Part shown: in pieces, positions 61,666 to 64,000 of the stretch
How positions within the stretch are numbered: position 1 is the first letter of the stretch
Layout: each line of letters begins with the position of its first letter
NCBI RefSeq assembly: GCF_910592395.1
Contig: NC_088310.1
Span: 10,361,501-10,425,500, forward strand
Reading direction: 5' to 3'
DNA from: Lineus longissimus
Taxonomy: Eukaryota; Nemertea; Pilidiophora; Heteronemertea; Lineidae
Length of the DNA stretch: 64,000 bases
The notes under the pieces: generated by a model
Seen by the model: only the letters and a program-made list of their open reading frames with translations
Database searches by the model: none
What the model was told of the DNA's origin: nothing
Made by a program: the position numbers and the translations under genes

Positions 61666-64000
61666 AAGTATTAAGGTAGCAGGAAGGGTTGGGCGTTTGT
61701 GGTTTCTGAGTCTGAGGGGGTTGGTGTCTGTTGACTGTGCTTTAAGAGAGACTAGGCATGGCGCCAGTCTCTCTTAAAGCACAGTCAACAGGCATTTGGT
61801 CTCAGTATTTGGGTTTTGATTGCCATGACTGTACCCCTGTAAAAGTCAGAGGAGGAGAAGTTTGGAATGATGAAAGCATTGAAGAAGAAGAAATGTTATT
61901 ATTGAGGAAAGCAAAATTTATTATGAGACTAGAAGGCAGTGTCCTGACTTGATTATTTTGAAAATGGCGGTCTGAACACATTAAAAGGTGGAACATGGCA
62001 TTTTATCGACTTTGAAGTGTTCCGCAGTTAAAGGGAGACTATAGGCAGCAGCTAGGTAGGCAAGATAAAGTCATACAAATTTGCCAATAGGGGTCAGTCA
62101 TATCTCTAGGCATGGCGCCAGTCTCTCTTAAAGCACAGTCAACAGGCATTTGGTCTTAGTATTTGGGTAAGTACAGAATTAAGGCAGCTCAGAGAGCAAT
62201 GATTGAACGATGCTGTGGACAAGTCCAAGGATACTGCATCAGTCACGACCAACTTTTCATCAGAAAGCGTCACCACCAGCATATTCAATGTTTAGTTCCA
62301 ACCTGTACCAGTCCAATGCACGCCTGTCATGGTCAGCAGTGGTCAGCTTAGCGCGATATGGAACATTCTTCCGAAACTCAAGCGAGGGAAGTCTACTCAT
62401 TAGCCTATCTCGCGCACTGCTCCTTCTTGTCAAACATCGTAGTGAAATCGTGGTACAGTGGGGCGTCCTCGAGGATTGCAGCTGGTCGGACAGACGTGAG
62501 GTGGAATGTGGGCGGCTGCACTTCTTCGTTGATGTGCGATCGCAGATAGCACAGTTGTTGCGTTGCATGACAGCTGAAAGTGAATGTGATATCATAGAAC
62601 TGAGGCGTTTGCAATGAGACTATAGGCGAAGTAGAAGCAAGGAGTGAAATGGGCCATCTTCCAGTGACTAATATACAGAGTAAGGGCACTGGGTGTTGTT
62701 AGATTCAGCATTGAATGTATTCCTCGTACAAGCGTGAATAGTGTGGACATACAGTGAGAGGTGAGAGACCCCTATTGTCAGTATTGACTACTTCTTGTAA
62801 CTTTATCTTGGATATTATATTAGTATTGAACTTCTAGCCATGGAATATGAAGAAATTGAAGTTGTACTTGTAGGCATGGAATATGAAAAATTATTCAACG
62901 GTGAAAGACATTATTCCATGAGGCTTTGCCGTGATCGCAAAGGACGCGACGTGATTGGTTCACATGCTAATGAGGTATGATAATGATAATTACCTCTATA
63001 ATGCTACTTGGATAGCGACTGTGTCATTGACTGCAACAGTGGTCAATGTCAATGTGTGCCTGTAATGTCAATGAAGTATGATGAGGTGATGACGATAGTG
63101 CAATTATTAAATATTGGCAAGAGATCATACTGCAACATAGGTCTTGTTTTTGACAGATGACTGTGCGACATTCCCATTGGGTCTTGTTAGAGTCAGCGCT
63201 GCATGTATTCCTTGTACAAGCTTGAATAGTTGTGACGGACTTTGAGGGGTGAGAGACCCCTATCGGCTACTTCGTCTAACTTTATCTTACCTACCTAGCT
63301 GCTAGCAATAGTGCCCCTTTATCAAGACTGAAACCCACTGTGTGGGGCTAAGAAATTACCTTTATAATCCTAGTTGGATAACCACTGCGTAGATGATTTG
63401 AAGAGTGCTCTGTGGATGTGTGCCTGTAATGTCAATGAAAGTATGATGAGGTGATGACGATAGTGGAATGACGAAATATTGGAAAGAGATCTATTCCTAG
63501 AAGAACATATGTCCTGTTTTGACTAGGTGGCGCATTTTAGAATCAGCAGTGAGCACTGTGTGTAACATGGTGGAGGCACCGGAGATAATAACTGTGTCGA
63601 AAGTATTGTTATAGGGCCTTCCCTAGGCCCATGGGGTTAAATTTACAATCCACGATTGAAAAGACGTAGTTTGATCGCATTCAACTATAAATCCATTGAA
63701 CAGTTGTGTTCCTTTAGTCAACCGATGACCTTTTGTTGGGCCATGATCGGGGATTGTAAACTGTAAATGTATTATGGACTGGGAGACGGGGGAAACACAA
63801 GTGAAACTGAAATAGACCAAAACAAGTGATTTTGGGGCTTTGGTTTAGACGCATGCCCCACATGCGCTATGCGGGATTATACGGTTCATGTGAACTTGTT
63901 GACATCCACATGATCTAGTGCTGTTATTGGTCATGGTACATGGTAGGCCTAATCATCATGGTTATATGTTTCAGGAAAAGCTCGGAGTAAAATGAACTGC
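61666..64000. mobile_element. Unclassified repeat element, copy 2, cut by window end
   Basis: Starts after CCAG (61662-61665) with the same AAGTATTAAGG as copy 1 and follows it closely. It carries an extra ~550 bp (about 62,775-63,300), a diverged tandem copy of 58,190-58,500-type sequence, so copy 1 is probably a contracted form. The right end is outside the window. Confidence 0.75.

Overview
The window is nuclear DNA from an animal, most likely a marine invertebrate. The reasons are a spliced host gene with GT-AG introns and one GC-AG intron, metazoan-type BEL/Pao and Gypsy retrotransposons, a mariner remnant, tRNA-like SINE heads, many G/C homopolymers, and a complete Polinton (Maverick) virus-like transposon. 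I cannot name the species. All coordinates, repeat boundaries and identity counts were read by eye.

Layout. 1-9.1 kb: one host gene on the minus strand, six coding exons, encoding a predicted secreted protein with a PI-PLC X-type phosphodiesterase domain. Its introns hold a mariner-like remnant and a diverged ~300-bp repeat. 9.1-18.2 kb: no gene that I can support; a SINE-like tRNA head, two minisatellites in opposite orientation, a CG-rich inverted-repeat element and a cluster of TTCTAGAA-type palindromes.

18,242-45,359: a BEL/Pao LTR retrotransposon on the minus strand, with two 926-bp LTRs and a 5-bp target duplication. It is split by a Polinton at 19,385-38,260 (18,876 bp; 211-bp terminal inverted repeats differing at one position; perfect 6-bp duplication aacgct). 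The BEL pol carries two nonsense codons and one frameshift. The Polinton looks almost intact. It encodes a protein-primed DNA polymerase B, an integrase with a chromodomain, an A32/FtsK-type packaging ATPase, a major capsid protein, a minor capsid (penton-like) protein, an HNH-type nuclease and several membrane or unknown proteins. I could not find the adenain-like maturation protease normal for the group.

46,829-60,335: a decayed Gypsy element on the minus strand with an LTR of about 1.56 kb. It has lost its integrase and the RT active site, and two later insertions interrupt it. One of those insertions (57,174-59,820) belongs to an unclassified family with a second copy running off the window (61,666-64,000).

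Most unusual signal: about 25-30 copies of a short double-hairpin unit (two 11-nt hairpins, each a 4-bp stem with a 3-nt loop, joined by 3 nt) scattered through the Polinton only. The units lie between genes and in frame inside at least nine of its proteins, in all six reading frames. Several copies show paired (compensatory) stem changes. They are absent from the major capsid, minor capsid and packaging ATPase genes. This resembles, by analogy only, the double-hairpin elements of some mitochondrial genomes and the palindromic elements of Rickettsia, but here it sits in a virus-like transposon of a nuclear genome.
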